A stretch of DNA of 64,000 nucleotides. Origin: Erythrobacter sp. (GTDB lineage: Bacteria; Pseudomonadota; Alphaproteobacteria; Sphingomonadales; Sphingomonadaceae). The stretch is from NCBI RefSeq assembly GCF_030066995.1, contig NZ_JASJAP010000002.1:372001-436000 (forward strand), read 5' to 3'. The notes beneath the pieces were generated by a model that was given only the letters and a program-made list of their open reading frames with translations, was not told the DNA's origin and searched no databases. This document shows positions 8,451 through 16,582 of the stretch, one piece after another (the stretch's first letter is position 1; each line of letters starts with the position of its first letter). A program made the translations under genes and the position numbers.

Positions 8451-9347
8451 ATGCCTTCGACCCGCACTTCGCTCCGCGCTGCGACCGGACTGGCCGCCCT
8501 CGCGCTCGCCCTGCCCGCCGCCGCCCAAGAGGACGCGCTGCCGCCGGTCGAAAGCAGCTCTGTGGAGCCGATGTCGCAAGCCGAAATAGACACCCTTCCC
8601 GAGGAATACAGGAGCCTCCCGCTCAATCAGGAGATTACGACGACCACCGTGGGTCAGGACGGTGTGGAAACGATCACGCGCACGCGCCGCATCGGCAGAA
8701 ACGCGCCAGCCGCGACGCAGTATTACCCGGCAAACTATCCCGCGAATGTGTATCCAGCCGTTGGTTACGCTCCCGCGGTTTTGAACCGGGAACAATGGAT
8801 CGCCGAATGCGAGCGCCGAACCGTCGGGCAAAGCGACGATGACAAGGGCATTATCATTGGCGGTCTCTTGGGGGCCATCGGCGGAGGAATTGTCGGAAAC
8901 GTGGTCGCCGCATCGGGCGAAGCCCTCGCCGGCACGCTCATCGGAGCAGGCGTGGGAGGATTGGCCGGCGTGCTCATCGGGAGCCTGTTCGACGGCGAAG
9001 ACGATGAAGACCGCTACGACTGCGCGGCCGCGTTGAACAACTATCTCGACCAGTATGGCCAGGGCACGACCCGTGTTGCGGCTCGCGCCATTCCAAGCCG
9101 CGCACCTGTTGGTCAGCCGGTCTATTATCAGACCTATCCGACCTACGGATACGAGCAACCGGTCGGCGGCTATCCTCAGCAGCAGACGATGACAATGATC
9201 CCGGTCACCACCTATCAGCCGCAAAGGGTGATAGTGCGCGAGACGATCCGCGAGGAAACGGCACCGGGCGCCCTTCGCACCATTCCTCGGCAAGATCAGA
9301 CGCCGGAGCTGACGCCGGGGCCTTCACCCAAAATGATCGGGAACTGA
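8451..9347 (+). CDS. Secreted glycine-zipper protein
   Basis: This 298-residue protein has a signal peptide (LAALALALPAAAQ). A glycine-zipper two-helix segment lies at about residues 139-181 (GGLLGAIGGGIVGNVV, GAGVGGLAGVLIGSLF), as in 17-kDa outer-membrane antigens. It is followed by EDDEDRYDC. The tail is rich in Tyr, Gln and Pro. The start is clear, with GGGGGG just upstream at 8439-8444. It probably sits in the outer membrane or periplasm. It is convergent with the usher gene, whose stop is 16 bp away. No specific function can be given. Confidence 0.7.
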   Translation: MPSTRTSLRAATGLAALALALPAAAQEDALPPVESSSVEPMSQAEIDTLPEEYRSLPLNQEITTTTVGQDGVETITRTRRIGRNAPAATQYYPANYPANVYPAVGYAPAVLNREQWIAECERRTVGQSDDDKGIIIGGLLGAIGGGIVGNVVAASGEALAGTLIGAGVGGLAGVLIGSLFDGEDDEDRYDCAAALNNYLDQYGQGTTRVAARAIPSRAPVGQPVYYQTYPTYGYEQPVGGYPQQQTMTMIPVTTYQPQRVIVRETIREETAPGALRTIPRQDQTPELTPGPSPKMIGN

Positions 9348-9363
9348 GTTCGTGGCGCGTGGC

Positions 9364-12198
9364 CTAGTCCGACGTTTCCCTTGGCTGGATCGCCGCAACC
9401 TTCGGCGGGCGCTCCTCTTCCTTCGGTCCGTCGCGCGGGTTGTTGGACATTTCATTGGCCAAGGGTGTCAATTTCACCGCGCCGAGCCTCACCAGGTCTG
9501 AGCCGCGCTTCACTTCGACACTGTCTGCACCCTCGGATCCTGGGAGGTTGGGAGCGACCTGAAGGGTCTTCGCCGCGTGCTCAGCGACTCTAAGCGAGTA
9601 GCGCCCGTAGGGCACACGCTCGAATAAGAAAAAGCCATCGAATTCGCTGATCGTTGCGGCCGTGACGGCCCCATCCTTATTGATCAGCTCAAGCTTGACC
9701 CCGGGCTGCTCGAGCCCCGAGGGGTTAAGCAGTAGCCCCTCGATTTCTCCCGAAGGCGAGATCGGCAGTTCGATCTTGGCAATCACTCCGGGTCTTGGCG
9801 TTACCACAACTCCCTTGATCGCCGGAGCCAGGAAGGGATCGCCAAGCGAGCTTTCGTCGACTCCCACAAGCACGGGCTGGAAGGGGTTGAGATCATCGAC
9901 AATTGTACGACCGTTCTCGCCGGTAACAGCGTTTGTCCGGCGAAGTCCCGCCTCGACCAGCACGTCCTTGAGCAGCTCTTCATCCGGGTCGCGCTGGCCG
10001 TCGCCGTCCTCATCTCGGAATACGGTGACCGCCGCCTGACCGCTGCGCGCAAGCTTGGTTTGCGTGACACGCACGCCACCCGATACGGGGTCAGGTCCCA
10101 GGCTAAAGGCCAGCTGCACGTTCGCTCCCACCCCGCCGAGCGAGGTCACAAAGCCGTTGCCACGCAAGGAAAGCTGGTCGAAGCGCCTGGTGTACCCCGC
10201 AGTCAGGCGAAACTCGTCGTTGACCGAGGCGTATTCCAGCTGCCCCTGAAGCTCGGACCGCTCATCAAGGTCCATATCCATTCGCACATCGACCGTTTCC
10301 AGACCCGCGTCGGGCCCATCGACCAGGAACGTCGCGTTGCCACGCAATCGCACGTCCCGAAAACGGGTGTTAGCCAGCAACCGGAAGCGCGTATCGTCGC
10401 GCCCTGGCCCCTCGCCACCGCCACTGGCCCCACCGGCGACTTCGCTCTGGTGGTCGATCTGCGCGGACAGCGCGAGACGGCCGGCCGTGATTGAAGCGGT
10501 GGTTAGGATTTGATTAACCTTTGATCCGTCGCGCAGCCGCAAACGGCTGACCGATCCTTGAACCGGCACGGCCAATCGACCCAATCGCAGCGAGGTGTCG
10601 AAATTGAAACCAACCCGGTGATCAATCTCGCCATCGACGAACTCGCTCTGAAAATTTCCGAAGGCGACCGTCACATCGGCCCCGAAGTTGAATTTGCCAA
10701 GCCGACCAAGGGCGTTCAGCTCTGTAACGCTGCCCGCGCCAAACTCGTGCGCACCCGCAAGCTCGAACTGCAGGCTACCAATGGTGCGCGCAAGCGCGCC
10801 CTCTGCGTAAGTGCGACGCTTGCCAGCAAAGAAGAGGGACTGGGCACCGATCGCGGCGCTTGTCCGTTGATCGAGGCCACGCTCGACCCCCACGCCCCAT
10901 CGCCATCTTTGTGGTGACGTGACAGCTTCATCGTCGAGCTCGATCAGATCGCGATCGTTCTGGACGACGCCAGCCCAGTAATAGGTCTGCCCGGGCTCGA
11001 TCTGATTGAGGCCGACGGGGATCGTCGATCTCTCTCGCCGGATCTGGCCTTGCGGGCCGTAGAGAACCACCTCAAGGTCGTTCCGGCCAAAAAACAGATC
11101 GATATCTAGAAATTCGTAGCGACCGTCGCCACGGTCATCCTGGAACGCGATAAGCTGACCATTCCGATACAGCTCCGCGTCCCAGCCTGTGGGGAGCACG
11201 CCGCGCAAGCTGGTCTGCGAGAAGCGTGCCGGACGCCCCAGGGGCCGGTTGGTCACAAAGGCCCCGCGACCAATCGCCGTCTGGCCAGTCAACTGCCCCG
11301 CGAGCGTTTCAACGTCGCCGACGGCGACTTCGGTGGCTTTGAGCGGTCCCAGTAACTCGCCCTGCGGATCGTTCCGATATGCCCTTAGCCGCAGCGATTG
11401 CGGACGCATCGTCTCATCGGTGGCAAAGCGCGCATTGTAGCTGGCTCCCAGAGCTTCGCCCGATGCAAAGATTTCCACATTCGCGGTCGTCTGATCCCCT
11501 CCGAGCCCGCCCGTTCGTGTGCCAGCGCGCGCAACGATATCGACCGATGGCGTGCGCCAAGGCTTGTACTCCATGTCGGCCGTTGGATACTTGGACAGAT
11601 CGAAGGTTGCGGGACGCCTCTTCTGGAGTCGCGCGGCGCGACTTCTGCGCTCGATCGCCTGCATGAAGGGAAGGCTCTCCTCGGATTCGAGAAGAACGAT
11701 CGAATTGTAGAGATCCGGTTTGAATGCAATTCCAAACCATTGCGACAGCGCTTTCGTATCGGCGCACCACCCCTCTGGTGTTTGATAGATGTCGTCCCCG
11801 ATTGGGCCGCGGGCGTTCGAACCCGAACTGTTCACGCTTTGTACCATATCGGAGTCGAGATCGATCGTGAAACTCTGGTCTTCGGCGAACAACCACCCAG
11901 TTGCGCGGCGCGACTTCTTGTCGATCCGGATGGGCAAGTCGAGCGATTGGATGACATCGGCCAGATCAAGACACACGCCCTGATTGGTGCGGTAGCCGCG
12001 CACGTCGAAGGTGAGTTTGTACTGCTTTATCCGCAACTGAAGCAGGAGGAAATCATCCTCGCTGGCTTCCCAGGTCGGCGGCGGGGAGACAGTCGCGTCT
12101 TGAGCCTGGGCCGAAACAGGAGCGATCATCGCGAACGCAGAAAGCGTCGCGGCGATGCTCGCAGCGACGTTTCTGAAACGGTGGCGATGGAAAAACAT
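9364..12198 (-). CDS. Outer-membrane usher-like protein of a chaperone-usher fibre system
   Basis: This 944-residue protein has a signal peptide (about residues 1-32). An N-terminal domain with a cysteine pair (GVCLDL, GWCADT) precedes a long stretch of amphipathic beta strands, as expected of an outer-membrane barrel (about 210-700). Within that stretch is a plug-like Ig insert (about 315-390: TSLRGVLPTGWDAELYRNGQ, GRNDLEVVLYGPQGQ). This layout is that of CS1/TcfC-type fimbrial ushers. The C-terminus adds a DEDGDGQRDPDEE loop, which looks like a calcium site, and a carboxypeptidase-regulatory-like domain (SEFDGFFLFERVPYGRYSLRV). The usher role is inferred from fold pattern and from the adjacent PapD-like chaperone. 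A database label might just say hypothetical. It is 53 bp downstream of the chaperone gene. Confidence 0.72.
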   Translation of the reverse strand: MFFHRHRFRNVAASIAATLSAFAMIAPVSAQAQDATVSPPPTWEASEDDFLLLQLRIKQYKLTFDVRGYRTNQGVCLDLADVIQSLDLPIRIDKKSRRATGWLFAEDQSFTIDLDSDMVQSVNSSGSNARGPIGDDIYQTPEGWCADTKALSQWFGIAFKPDLYNSIVLLESEESLPFMQAIERRSRAARLQKRRPATFDLSKYPTADMEYKPWRTPSVDIVARAGTRTGGLGGDQTTANVEIFASGEALGASYNARFATDETMRPQSLRLRAYRNDPQGELLGPLKATEVAVGDVETLAGQLTGQTAIGRGAFVTNRPLGRPARFSQTSLRGVLPTGWDAELYRNGQLIAFQDDRGDGRYEFLDIDLFFGRNDLEVVLYGPQGQIRRERSTIPVGLNQIEPGQTYYWAGVVQNDRDLIELDDEAVTSPQRWRWGVGVERGLDQRTSAAIGAQSLFFAGKRRTYAEGALARTIGSLQFELAGAHEFGAGSVTELNALGRLGKFNFGADVTVAFGNFQSEFVDGEIDHRVGFNFDTSLRLGRLAVPVQGSVSRLRLRDGSKVNQILTTASITAGRLALSAQIDHQSEVAGGASGGGEGPGRDDTRFRLLANTRFRDVRLRGNATFLVDGPDAGLETVDVRMDMDLDERSELQGQLEYASVNDEFRLTAGYTRRFDQLSLRGNGFVTSLGGVGANVQLAFSLGPDPVSGGVRVTQTKLARSGQAAVTVFRDEDGDGQRDPDEELLKDVLVEAGLRRTNAVTGENGRTIVDDLNPFQPVLVGVDESSLGDPFLAPAIKGVVVTPRPGVIAKIELPISPSGEIEGLLLNPSGLEQPGVKLELINKDGAVTAATISEFDGFFLFERVPYGRYSLRVAEHAAKTLQVAPNLPGSEGADSVEVKRGSDLVRLGAVKLTPLANEMSNNPRDGPKEEERPPKVAAIQPRETSD

Positions 12199-12251
12199 CA
12201 GATCGGTCCGCTAAGCCAATGGGTAGCTTGCTCGCTCCCTCGGCGCCCGGT

Positions 12252-13091
12252 TCAGCCGACCGCAGCGTCTACGGCAGCGATCAACCTTCCGCCTGCATCA
12301 GGCATTTCGCGATATTCAAAGCGCAGTTGACCCGTCAGGCTCGCAGCCTGCTCGCTTGTCAGAGGGATGAGCACATCGCGGCTCCCCAACTCGGGATAAA
12401 TGGCGAGACCGCGGCTGACAACGAGCGGGTCTTTCACACCCGGCTTGGTCACGCGCAGCTCTCCATAGGTAGAGCTGTCGCCAGCGCGGGTCATGGTCAG
12501 CGCCAATTGCGGACCAGCCTCTGTTTGAACAACCCTTGGTTGGTTTATCGCAACTTGCGCCTGAACACGGCCGTGGCGAACAATGATCGGGATTGTCACG
12601 CCATAGATGGGGATGAGCTGAATGGCGACACCGCTTGTGTCGCTTGGCGCTTCATCCGTAACTTCGCGCGGCTTGGGGATGGCCTTAAAGGACATGTGCA
12701 CGCGATACTCGCCATCGGGCAGATCCGGGCCCGGACGGGCCGCCAGACGCACAGCCTGGGGCTGACCCGGCGGAAGGGTAATGCGGCGCGGGGCGTAGCG
12801 TATCATGCCCAAAGCGGCTTCTTCGGCCTCGGTCGCCTCGGTCTTTACGATCGGGACGAGCCGACCGTTTTCCTGCATACGCCGCAGCTCGAGCCCAATG
12901 CGATACGTCGCGTCTTCCGCGCCGATATTGCTGAGAATGATCTCGGTTCCACGGCTGCCGTCCAAGACAACACGAGTCGGCGCAACCAGAAGGTCGCCTT
13001 GCGCGTTGACCGGCGCAGTCAGACTGACGGTGGAGAGCGCGGCGACAATGGCCGCGTGGCTCGCAAAGCGACGCAGTGAAGCGAAAGACAT
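12252..13091 (-). CDS. PapD-like periplasmic pilus chaperone
   Basis: Chaperones of this family hold fibre subunits in the periplasm by donating a beta strand and deliver them to the usher. This 279-residue protein has a signal peptide ending APVNAQ. An N-terminal Ig-like domain follows (LVAPTRVVLDGSRGTEIILSN, then YRIGLELRRMQENG and IRYAPRRITLPPGQPQAVRL, the usual G1-strand region), then a second Ig domain from about residue 165. It lies between the subunit and usher genes. A stem-loop and a possible operator lie upstream, so its expression may differ from that of the subunit. Confidence 0.85.
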   Translation of the reverse strand: MSFASLRRFASHAAIVAALSTVSLTAPVNAQGDLLVAPTRVVLDGSRGTEIILSNIGAEDATYRIGLELRRMQENGRLVPIVKTEATEAEEAALGMIRYAPRRITLPPGQPQAVRLAARPGPDLPDGEYRVHMSFKAIPKPREVTDEAPSDTSGVAIQLIPIYGVTIPIIVRHGRVQAQVAINQPRVVQTEAGPQLALTMTRAGDSSTYGELRVTKPGVKDPLVVSRGLAIYPELGSRDVLIPLTSEQAASLTGQLRFEYREMPDAGGRLIAAVDAAVG

Positions 13092-13176
13092 TACAGGTAT
13101 TAGCCCCCCTTGGAGATCGAACCTCCCCCAAGAGAGCGGTTCACGTGCATTTACGGAGGGTGGTAAGCAAACAGAG

Positions 13177-13190
13177 TTAAGATCGCTTAA
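13177..13190. promoter_or_regulatory. Inverted repeat TTAAGATCGCTTAA before the chaperone gene
   Basis: TTAAG and CTTAA form perfect arms around ATCG. The element lies 86 bp upstream of the chaperone start and downstream of the subunit terminator, so it is placed to control a chaperone-usher promoter. It resembles a CtrA site (TTAA-N7-TTAA) but has N6 spacing, so that assignment is doubtful. Confidence 0.3.
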
Positions 13191-13253
13191 ACGCCGAGCC
13201 GCACGCGGAGCCGCTCATCGATCAACGGTCTGAAATTTCGCATGAAACAAACA

Positions 13254-13284
13254 AAGCCGCGCCTCCGGGCAAGAGACGCGGCTT
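13254..13284 (-). terminator. Stem-loop terminator or attenuator after the DUF4402 gene
   Basis: AAGCCGCG at 13254-13261 pairs perfectly with CGCGGCTT at 13277-13284. Read on the minus strand, the stem is followed by a T-rich TTTGTTTGTTT tract. It lies 57 bp after the DUF4402 stop and before the chaperone gene. Partial termination here would give much more subunit than chaperone or usher, as in classical fimbrial operons. Confidence 0.75.
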
Positions 13285-13340
13285 CGCCTTTTGGCTCGGA
13301 TCGAGCGGCGACCAAAGGTGTCGCCGACGATCAGCTAAGC

Positions 13341-13868
13341 TTAGGAATAGTCGACCGAAACGTCGAATGTACCTTCGTAGATACCGGCGTTCTGCGTGGC
13401 ACCAATGTCCAGCGTACCGCCGACGGTGAAGGTTGCGCTGCCACCAGAAAGGGTCACTTCGTTGCCGGCCTCGCTCGAAGTGAAATTGTCCACCGTGAGA
13501 GTGTCAGCCGAGGTGCCGACCGTTCCGCCAACGCGGGTCAGATCGATCGATGCGGTGGGAAGGTTGATGGTAACGGCCTTGCCGTCCGTGCCCTGAACCG
13601 TGAAGAGCGGGTTATCGACAGCACCGCTGCAGACAACCTGCTTGTTCGCGCAGTCCATCACACCGTTCGCTTGAAGCGTAAGCGTGTCGGCGCCGTTCAC
13701 GACGATCGCGCCAAAGTCGAGCGCACCGTCGGTGAGGTCGAGCTGGAGAGCTTCGAGGATTTCCGCGGTGGCGTCGGCCGTGGCGGTGTCAGCGTGAGCG
13801 GCGGTGCTCATACCAAGCGCGCTGAGCATGGCAATGCCGGCGGCGCCGAAACGAATGGTCTTGGTCAT
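13341..13868 (-). CDS. DUF4402 protein, probable major surface-fibre subunit
   Basis: This 175-residue protein has a clean signal peptide (FGAAGIAMLSALGMSTAAHA). A small beta-rich domain with the DUF4402 pattern follows. It contains LDFGAIVV near the start, a single cysteine pair (DCANKQVVC), alternating short strands with Gly and Thr turns, and the ending YEGTFDVSVDYS. Such alternating C-terminal strands are typical of chaperone-dependent pilins. With a PapD-like chaperone and an usher downstream, a structural subunit is the best inference. AAGGA lies about seven bases before the ATG at 13868. It is the only subunit gene seen in the locus. Confidence 0.75.
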   Translation of the reverse strand: MTKTIRFGAAGIAMLSALGMSTAAHADTATADATAEILEALQLDLTDGALDFGAIVVNGADTLTLQANGVMDCANKQVVCSGAVDNPLFTVQGTDGKAVTINLPTASIDLTRVGGTVGTSADTLTVDNFTSSEAGNEVTLSGGSATFTVGGTLDIGATQNAGIYEGTFDVSVDYS

Positions 13869-13947
13869 TATTGGTCCTTCCAAGCGTGGTCTTTGTGCCG
13901 TTGCAGACGCGCCTTTGAAGTAGCCCCCAATGGACGCGCTAGCCGAA

Positions 13948-13963
13948 CGGACAAACGTGTCCG
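13948..13963. promoter_or_regulatory. Inverted repeat CGGACA-AACG-TGTCCG upstream of the DUF4402 gene
   Basis: Two perfect 6-bp arms flank a 4-bp centre, 80 bp upstream of the DUF4402 start. The rest of the 13869-14112 gap, between this gene and the parB stop, shows no gene. The repeat may be an operator for the fibre locus or a leader hairpin. Confidence 0.35.
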
Positions 13964-14112
13964 ATCGCCACCTATGTAGAAGTCCCGGGTTCAGCCTTCG
14001 TTTTTAGGTATGGTTACCAAGCCCTTAGGAGCGCCGGCTTGTTTCTTCTCAAGCCGTTGAAAAGGAACGCGCTTCGAGGGAGAAGCTCTTATATTCTCGG
14101 TTTAGGCGCGAT

Positions 14113-15039
14113 CTAGAAATCGCCGCCGGTTAGGCGTTGGCATACGAGATCAAGCTGATCGAGCGTCTTATAGCGAATCGTGACCTGGCCTGAACGCGGG
14201 TCGGCGTCGGCTTTGATTCGAACGGGAAGCCCGAGGAATTCCTCCAAGTGGGTCTGCACCGCCTCTATATCGGCGTTGTCAGACTTTGGTGCGGTCTCGG
14301 GCACCGACGCTCCGCCCGAACTGCGGACATCGCGCGCAAGTTTGCGAACCAGCTTTTCGATGTCCCGCACGGAGAGGTTGTCGTTCACCGCACGTCTTGC
14401 AAGCTCTGCGGCGTCTTCCTGGCCGATCAAGGCGCGGGCGTGGCCCATGGACAACTTCCCGCCCTCCACAAGGTCAAGCACCGCCTCGGGCAAAGCGAGC
14501 AAGCGTTGGAGGTTCGCGACGTGGCTGCGCGATTTCTCGACCATGCGGGCGATTTCCGCCTGCGTCATCCCCTCTTCTTCCGCAAGCCTTTGATAAGCCC
14601 GAGCTTCTTCAACCGGATTCAGATCTTCTCGCTGAAGATTCTCGATGAGGGCCAAGGCGACCACTTCGCGCTCGCTCAATTCTCGAACCAGTGCAGGAAT
14701 GTGGTGCAGACGCGCTCTTTGCGCCGCCCGCCAACGCCGTTCACCCGCAACGAGCTGATACTTGCCCTGCCCCCTGGGCCGCACGATTATAGGCTGAATG
14801 ACACCGCGCGCGGCAATCGAACCTGCAAGCTCTTCAAGAGCCGCTTCGTCGAAACGCTTGCGCGGGTTACCCGGCAAGGGTTCGATCGACGCAACACTTA
14901 GCGACCTTAGCGGCGAAGCGCCGGGGCCTGAGGCGTCAGCGCCATCGCCGTCTTGATCGCTCGGCGCGCTTTGCACGAGAGGTTCCTCCCGCTGCGCTTC
15001 ACCCATCAACGCTCCGAGACCACGGCCAAGCTTCTTCAT
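14113..15039 (-). CDS. parB: Chromosome partitioning protein ParB
   Basis: ParB is a CTPase clamp that loads at parS and spreads, forming the partition complex near the origin. This 308-residue protein has LGRGLGALMGE at the N-terminus and the nuclease-like/CTPase domain with NPRKRFDEAALEELAGSI, GVIQPIIVRP and VAGERRWRAAQRA. The HTH parS-binding domain follows (TQAEIARMVEKSRSHVANLQRLL), then a C-terminal dimerisation region. The ATG at 15039 has GGAGAGGA upstream. A GTG at 15105 overlaps the parA stop (GTGA) and would add 22 residues. It is probably the last gene of rsmG-parA-parB. Confidence 0.96.
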   Translation of the reverse strand: MKKLGRGLGALMGEAQREEPLVQSAPSDQDGDGADASGPGASPLRSLSVASIEPLPGNPRKRFDEAALEELAGSIAARGVIQPIIVRPRGQGKYQLVAGERRWRAAQRARLHHIPALVRELSEREVVALALIENLQREDLNPVEEARAYQRLAEEEGMTQAEIARMVEKSRSHVANLQRLLALPEAVLDLVEGGKLSMGHARALIGQEDAAELARRAVNDNLSVRDIEKLVRKLARDVRSSGGASVPETAPKSDNADIEAVQTHLEEFLGLPVRIKADADPRSGQVTIRYKTLDQLDLVCQRLTGGDF

Positions 15040-15101
15040 CCCTTTCCTCTCCGCGGCGCTGCGCTGCGGGACGGAAAAGCGGATAGGGTCCGAATCCTTA
15101 C

Positions 15102-15878
15102 TCACGCGGCCTGCCTCTCGGGGGGAAATCGTCCAATCAGTTCGCGCGCCAAAGCGATGTAAGCCCGGCTGCCATTGCATCCGTGATCGTAAACAAGGGC
15201 GGGCAGCCCATGGCTAGGCGCCTCGGACAGTCGGACATTGCGAGGAATCACGGTTTCGAACACCAATTTTCCGAGGCAATCGCGCACATCGTCCGACACC
15301 TGATCCGTCAGTCGGTTGCGACGATCGTGCATGGTCAGAGCGACACCAATGATACCCAGTGAGGGGTTGAAACGCTGCTGAACCAATTCAACGGTCTGGA
15401 GAAGCTGGCTCAGCCCCTCCAGCGCAAAGAATTCGCATTGCAGGGGCACTAACAGCGTGTCGGCCGCGCAGAGCGCGTTGAGCGTCAGAAGTCCCAGAGA
15501 GGGCGGGCAATCGACAAAACAGATATCGTGACCGCGATGCGCGCTCAGCGCTTTGCGGAGCCGCGCGGTTCGATTGTCCGCCGAAACCAGTTCAATTTCA
15601 GCCCCACTCAGATCCACCGTGGCCGGGACGATATCGAGGCCGGGGATGACTGTCTCTTTAATGGCCGCATCCAGCGGAGCGCCTTCCACGAGCAGATCAT
15701 AGCTCGAAACCTCGCGATGCGAGGGGTCAACCCCCAAACCCGTGGATGCATTCCCCTGCGGATCGAGATCAACAAGCAATGTCCGCCAGCCTGTCGCCGC
15801 CATTGCGGTCGCAACATTGATGGCGGTGGTCGTCTTCCCCACTCCACCCTTTTGATTGGCTACAGCGATGGTAAGCAT
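15102..15878 (-). CDS. parA: Chromosome partitioning ATPase ParA
   Basis: ParA is a DNA-bound ATPase whose gradient moves ParB-parS complexes. The 258-residue protein has the deviant Walker A KGGVGKTTTAINVA at residues 9-22. The A' and Walker B regions are DLDPQGNASTGLG and FVDCPPSLGLLT. ANQKGG at the N-terminus fixes the start at 15878, and a longer upstream frame overlaps rsmG. ParB follows directly. Confidence 0.96.
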   Translation of the reverse strand: MLTIAVANQKGGVGKTTTAINVATAMAATGWRTLLVDLDPQGNASTGLGVDPSHREVSSYDLLVEGAPLDAAIKETVIPGLDIVPATVDLSGAEIELVSADNRTARLRKALSAHRGHDICFVDCPPSLGLLTLNALCAADTLLVPLQCEFFALEGLSQLLQTVELVQQRFNPSLGIIGVALTMHDRRNRLTDQVSDDVRDCLGKLVFETVIPRNVRLSEAPSHGLPALVYDHGCNGSRAYIALARELIGRFPPERQAA

Positions 15879-15946
15879 GGCTTTAGTGCCCCCCTTCGGG
15901 CCTTTTCCGCACCAGATTCGTTGAAATCCAGAGTTGATCGCGTAGA

Positions 15947-16582
15947 TTATCGGCTCACGATGATGCCTGCGTCGCAATCGGTCAACGACTGTTCCACGTG
16001 AAACATCATCCGAATCGATTTCTTTTGTGAAATCAATTCGTGCGCCGCAGAGCGCCCCTTCGGCAAGATGTACCGCGTCGCTCTTGTGGAGAAGCGTGCG
16101 GATAAACGCAGGAGCTTTTCAAGCGGGGCAAAAGCTCGCGCGGAGATTACACTCGCCGGAAACGGTTCGATGCGCTCGAGCCGATCTCCCAGCACTTGGC
16201 AGCGCGCCAACCCCAACTCTGAAACACAGCGCTCCAGAAACTCGACGCGCCGAGCGCGCGATTCGACAAGAGCAACGGGCGAATTCGGTCGCAAGGACGC
16301 GATCACAAGACCCGGAAAGCCCGCCCCCGTTCCAAGATCGAGCCACGGGTCAGGAGTGGTATGTTCGAAGGTTTCACGTGGAACATGCTCCATCAGCTGG
16401 GCGCTGTCCGCAATGTGCCGCAACCACAGCTCGCCTTCAGACGCTTTGCTTATGAGGTTTTGGCGTTTGTTCTCTTCAAGAAGAAGCCTCGCGAAGCGAT
16501 CGAGGCGAGCCATCGCATCACGGTCCGCCCATCGCTCGACATAAGCGCGCGCCGCGCCCTCGTTCTGGAGGATCGCGCTCAC
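15947..16582 (-). CDS. rsmG: 16S rRNA (guanine527-N7)-methyltransferase RsmG
   Basis: The enzyme methylates N7 of G527 in the 530 loop of 16S rRNA using SAM. The 211-residue protein has the SAM-binding motif [16 protein letters not shown], then [15 protein letters not shown] and [12 protein letters not shown]. The GTG start overlaps the mnmG stop as GTGA, the usual gidA-gidB coupling. Two parS sites are embedded in the reading frame: one encodes HVPRET at residues 66-71 and the other FHVEQS near the C-terminus. Confidence 0.95.
   Translation of the reverse strand: MSAILQNEGAARAYVERWADRDAMARLDRFARLLLEENKRQNLISKASEGELWLRHIADSAQLMEHVPRETFEHTTPDPWLDLGTGAGFPGLVIASLRPNSPVALVESRARRVEFLERCVSELGLARCQVLGDRLERIEPFPASVISARAFAPLEKLLRLSARFSTRATRYILPKGRSAAHELISQKKSIRMMFHVEQSLTDCDAGIIVSR
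15990..16005. other. parS site 1, inside rsmG
   Basis: TGTTCCACGTGAAACA fits the conserved parS consensus TGTTNCACGTGAAACA at every position. It lies 112 bp from the parA start codon. ParB would nucleate here. Confidence 0.93.
16370..16385. other. parS site 2, inside rsmG
   Basis: On the minus strand this reads TGTTCCACGTGAAACC, one terminal base away from the parS consensus. It is 380 bp from site 1, also within the rsmG reading frame. Confidence 0.88.

Noticed and set aside
13142..13155. TTCACGTGCATT as a fourth parS site
   Set aside because: Only the central CACGTG and one arm match. The second half differs at most positions.
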